Shown: positions 61,612 through 64,000 of the stretch, in pieces
How positions within the stretch are numbered: position 1 is the stretch's first letter
How the letters are laid out: every line of letters starts with the position of its first letter
Source of the DNA: JAJEFO01 sp965208685
GTDB lineage: Bacteria > Pseudomonadota > Alphaproteobacteria > Rhodobacterales > Rhodobacteraceae
Assembly (NCBI GenBank): GCA_965208685.1
Contig: CBDBPL010000007.1
Span: 2,232,001-2,296,000, forward strand
Direction of reading: 5' to 3'
DNA length: 64,000 nucleotides
Made by a program: the position numbers and the translations under genes
The notes under the pieces: model-generated
Seen by the model: the letters and a program-made list of their open reading frames with translations, nothing else
What the model was told of the DNA's origin: nothing
The model's database searches: none

Positions 61612-62481
61612 GTGTCTGACTTGAAAAATCCCGCGAACTGCACCCCCATGCAGTTGACGCTTCGTCAACTGCGGGAGATCGTCAGCAGCCCGGTTTTCTG
61701 GATGGTGCTTGGCGCGGCGATCCTGCTCGCGTCGATGGCGGGACCGTACCATACGCTGGCACGGTTCAGCTTTCCCGAGCGCGTTGTGTACTGGGGCTCG
61801 TCGCTGACCCTCTCGGCGATGCTGATGACGTTCCTCTCCGTCTACGCCCACAGGCTGGCAGAGACCCGTGCCTTTCACTGGAGCCTCGTGGCGACGCTCG
61901 CAGGCATTGCAGGCGTCTTGCCGATCGTCGCGACGGTCTATCTTGCCGAAGGGCTGGTCACGGGCTTTGCACCGGGATGGCTGACGTCGTACAGGTCCGC
62001 AACGCTGATTTCGCATGTCGCGCTGTCGGCAATCGCGGTGACCCTGATCGTGAACGCACTGATCGTGTTCCGAGAGCGAGGGCTTGCAGAAGCGTCGGGC
62101 GGTCCCATGGCCGAGGATGAGCTACATGCGCTCACGCCCACCGTTTTGCAGCGCAGGATGCCGCGTCATCTGGGTCACGACATCATCTCTGTCAGGGCGC
62201 GGGACCACTATGTCGAGGTCACCACGCCCAAGGGGTCGTCCATGGTGCTGATGCGACTGGGCGATGCAATTGAAGACCTGGAGCCGCTCAACGGGCTTCA
62301 GGTGCATCGCTCCTGGTGGATCAGTCTCTCCCACGTGGTCCAGACGAGAGCAGGCCCGAACGGTCCGGAACTGGTCATGGCCTCGAACGAGACGGTTCCC
62401 GTGGGACGCAGTTTCCGAAAGGCGTTCCGGGCGGCCGCGCAGCGTCAACTGGCAAGAAACCGGGCAGGTTCCTCCGAGTGA
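61612..62481 (+). CDS. LytTR-domain transcriptional regulator with four membrane helices
   Basis: The 289-residue protein begins with GTG 61612. Four helices (around 28-48, 61-81, 92-114 and 133-155) precede a LytTR DNA-binding domain (HDIISVRARDHYVEVTTPKG, GDAIEDLEPLNGLQVHRSWW, ETVPVGRSFRKAFRA). It therefore works as a one-component membrane regulator without a separate kinase. It is divergent from the ABC-2 exporter operon, 74 nt apart, and is the likely regulator of it. Confidence 0.92.
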   Translation: MSDLKNPANCTPMQLTLRQLREIVSSPVFWMVLGAAILLASMAGPYHTLARFSFPERVVYWGSSLTLSAMLMTFLSVYAHRLAETRAFHWSLVATLAGIAGVLPIVATVYLAEGLVTGFAPGWLTSYRSATLISHVALSAIAVTLIVNALIVFRERGLAEASGGPMAEDELHALTPTVLQRRMPRHLGHDIISVRARDHYVEVTTPKGSSMVLMRLGDAIEDLEPLNGLQVHRSWWISLSHVVQTRAGPNGPELVMASNETVPVGRSFRKAFRAAAQRQLARNRAGSSE

Positions 62482-62922
62482 GGTCGGCACGCGGCGCCGA
62501 CCCGAAGCGGCGCTGACGGTTGCCAGAATCCGGGCTCCAGGCCGAACCTTGTCACAGAGGGCTGTTTCTTGCTGTCCGCTCCAACTGACCGAGCGACGCG
62601 AAATTGGCAAGGAATGGCGACACAGGCATGACCGAAGCGAAGGTCATCGACCGGACCAGGCACGGCGCAAAGCCGTTTCCGTCGCCGATCCGACCTCGTC
62701 GGCGAGTCTGCCCGGAAGTGCCGTTGAAGGCACGGGGCGAGCGGTGATAGGGACAATCCCATCAGTGGTGCCTCGTGCGGGCCCGGCTTCCGGGAAGATT
62801 CGGACTGCCGCATCGAGGCTTTCGTGGCCGTCATGAACGGGCGGACGAGTCAACGTGTCGCATTCCGGACCGGGCGGTATACCCGAGAGCTTCTCAGGTC
62901 GCGACTCCTGCAAGGGCGCCAC
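62482..62922. other. 440-base gap between LytTR and LysR genes
   Basis: No gene recognised. The LysR frame is open back to 62824, but its leading 33 residues are basic and not family-like, so this part is treated as non-coding. Confidence 0.35.
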
Positions 62923-63861
62923 ATGCAAAGACGATTTCTCCCCCTGAACGCGTTGCGCGCCTTCGCGGCGGTCCATGAGACAGGTGGGATCCGTTCGGCC
63001 GCGCGGGCGCTGGACGTCACCCATTCCTCGGTCAGCCGCCATCTGCGCTTTCTGGAGGACTCGCTTGGAGTCGCCCTGATTGACCGTGACCAGAACCAGA
63101 GGAAGATTCGTTTCACGCGCGAGGGCGAACGGCTGGGCCAGGCATCCGTCGAGGCCATGTCCATGCTGAGCAACACGATCGTCAGCATCCGCGAAACCCG
63201 TCAGCGGAATTCGGTGGTCATCTCGACCGCGCCCAGCTTCGCGTCGTGCTGGCTGATGGAGCGGATCCGCAGGTTCAACGAGAGGCATCCGTGGATCGAA
63301 ATCTCGGTCCTGGTCGACCAGCAGCTGACAAGACCGTCCGATCTTGGCGCCGACATCGGGATCCGGATCGGCGACGGAGCATGGGCGGAAAGCGAATACC
63401 GCCTGTTGATGGACGAGACCCTGTTCCCGGTCTGCAGCCCGCGCTACGCGGAACGGCTTGGGGACGCCAGTGATCCCGCGGTCCTGAGAAAGGCCAGGCT
63501 CTTGCACGACCGGGATTCCCAGACTTCGTGGCAAGCCTGGCGCGAGGCGTTCGAGCTGGACTGGTTCGACCCGACGCCGGGGCCGCGGTTCGCCTCGTCC
63601 GACATGGTGCTCGATGCGGCGTCCAAGGGGCTGGGCGTGGCATTGGCACGTGGCCGGATGGCCGAAGGCGAACTGCGCGAGGGTCGCCTGGTGCGCCTTG
63701 GCGCCCCCCGGGAGATCAGGATCCCCGGCGCCTACTGGATGCTCGTGCAACCGGACAGCGCGGACCGGACGGCAGTCAGGACCTTCGTGAAGTGGCTCAG
63801 GGAGGAATGCGCCAAGCCCGGAGCATGGTCGGAAAATCAGACCGTTTCCTCAAGACATTAG
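62923..63861 (+). CDS. LysR-family transcriptional regulator (GcvA-like)
   Basis: A 312-residue LysR regulator from ATG 62923. The HTH is FLPLNALRAFAAVHETGGIR, SAARALDVTHSSVSRHLRFL and EDSLGVALIDRD; the effector domain has the GcvA-type stretch PSDLGADIGIRIGDGAWAES. LysR regulators usually control a neighbouring gene; the closest is the probable glutathione S-transferase 57 nt downstream on the same strand. Confidence 0.92.
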   Translation: MQRRFLPLNALRAFAAVHETGGIRSAARALDVTHSSVSRHLRFLEDSLGVALIDRDQNQRKIRFTREGERLGQASVEAMSMLSNTIVSIRETRQRNSVVISTAPSFASCWLMERIRRFNERHPWIEISVLVDQQLTRPSDLGADIGIRIGDGAWAESEYRLLMDETLFPVCSPRYAERLGDASDPAVLRKARLLHDRDSQTSWQAWREAFELDWFDPTPGPRFASSDMVLDAASKGLGVALARGRMAEGELREGRLVRLGAPREIRIPGAYWMLVQPDSADRTAVRTFVKWLREECAKPGAWSENQTVSSRH

Positions 63862-63917
63862 ACCACCAGCGAGACGTCATTGTTGTACACTTGCTTCAGA
63901 GGCTGGACGCAGGGCAA

Positions 63918-64000
63918 ATGGGCAGGGTGGTCGACGGCAAATGGACGGAAGACGACGGGGACCTGTTTCGGAATGACGGGTTCGTGCGTCTGGCATCCCG
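63918..64000 (+). CDS. start of a probable glutathione S-transferase (YqjG/omega type), cut by window edge
   Basis: ATG 63918 opens 27 codons to the edge: MGRVVDGKWTEDDGDLFRND, then GFVRLAS. Xi-class glutathionyl-hydroquinone reductases begin with MG-x-L-V-DG-x-W followed by an FVR motif, which this matches. Only the extreme N-terminus is visible, so the call is tentative. Confidence 0.45.
   Translation, partial: MGRVVDGKWTEDDGDLFRNDGFVRLAS

Noticed and set aside
1..64000. CRISPR array, tRNA or rRNA
   Set aside because: No regularly spaced repeats, cloverleaf-like segments or conserved rRNA stretches were noticed on either strand.

Overview
The window looks like a chromosomal stretch of a high-GC alphaproteobacterium, most likely a Rhodobacterales-type heterotroph. 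This is inferred from codon use (strong G/C in third positions), many ATP-dependent sugar uptake operons, xanthine dehydrogenase/guanine deaminase genes and IclR/SorC/LacI/LytTR regulators. No rRNA, tRNA or CRISPR array was seen.

Layout. (1) 1-5223: purine catabolism, xdhA (5' cut by the window)-xdhB-xdhC with overlapping start/stop codons, then guanine deaminase. (2) 5437-13814: a decayed IS630 fragment, then a long minus-strand sugar operon (two split transketolase subunits, a small frameshifted frame, an FGGY kinase, permease, binding protein, ATPase) read away from a divergent SorC regulator. A 23-codon frame overlaps the ATPase start. (3) 13846-20987: a second sugar-acid type locus with SMP-30 lactonase, AGE-family isomerase and IclR regulator on the minus strand, facing an SDR dehydrogenase, a RraA-type aldolase, a DUF1638 protein and a SnoaL-like protein with the relic of a lost tandem copy. 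(4) 21366-27457: MMPL/RND permease, LolA-like periplasmic protein, outer-membrane barrel and MscS channel, the first three with overlapping ends. (5) 27458-30780: wreckage (IS1634 fragment, frameshifted nucleotidyltransferase, frameshifted alpha/beta hydrolase) around a methyltransferase. (6) 30783-37788: a complete MalEFGK-type sugar operon with a hydroxyacid dehydrogenase, its own LacI regulator and ThuA, preceded by two tandem LacI operators.

(7) 37861-55316 is an accessory island of lower and mixed GC: small membrane proteins, an N-terminally truncated OLD-type ATPase/TOPRIM protein, a chimeric NYN-domain frame with a 44-bp palindrome at its junction, a Fic protein, a second large RND permease, a broken DUF2285 gene, an IS3-family (IS150-like) element with clear ends, a truncated CapV-like patatin, an XRE-ImmA/PIN pair, and a two-gene operon that joins a Cap15-like membrane beta-barrel receptor to a small protein resembling a diadenylate cyclase domain without its RHR motif. 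The last pair is the best candidate for an undescribed nucleotide-signal defence module.

(8) 55742-64000: VOC protein, DUF1772 and membrane gene pair divergent from a TetR regulator across a perfect 24-bp inverted repeat, decayed genes, an ABC-2 exporter divergent from a membrane LytTR regulator, a LysR regulator, and the start of a probable glutathione S-transferase.

Functional calls rest on motif recognition by eye; no database search was run.
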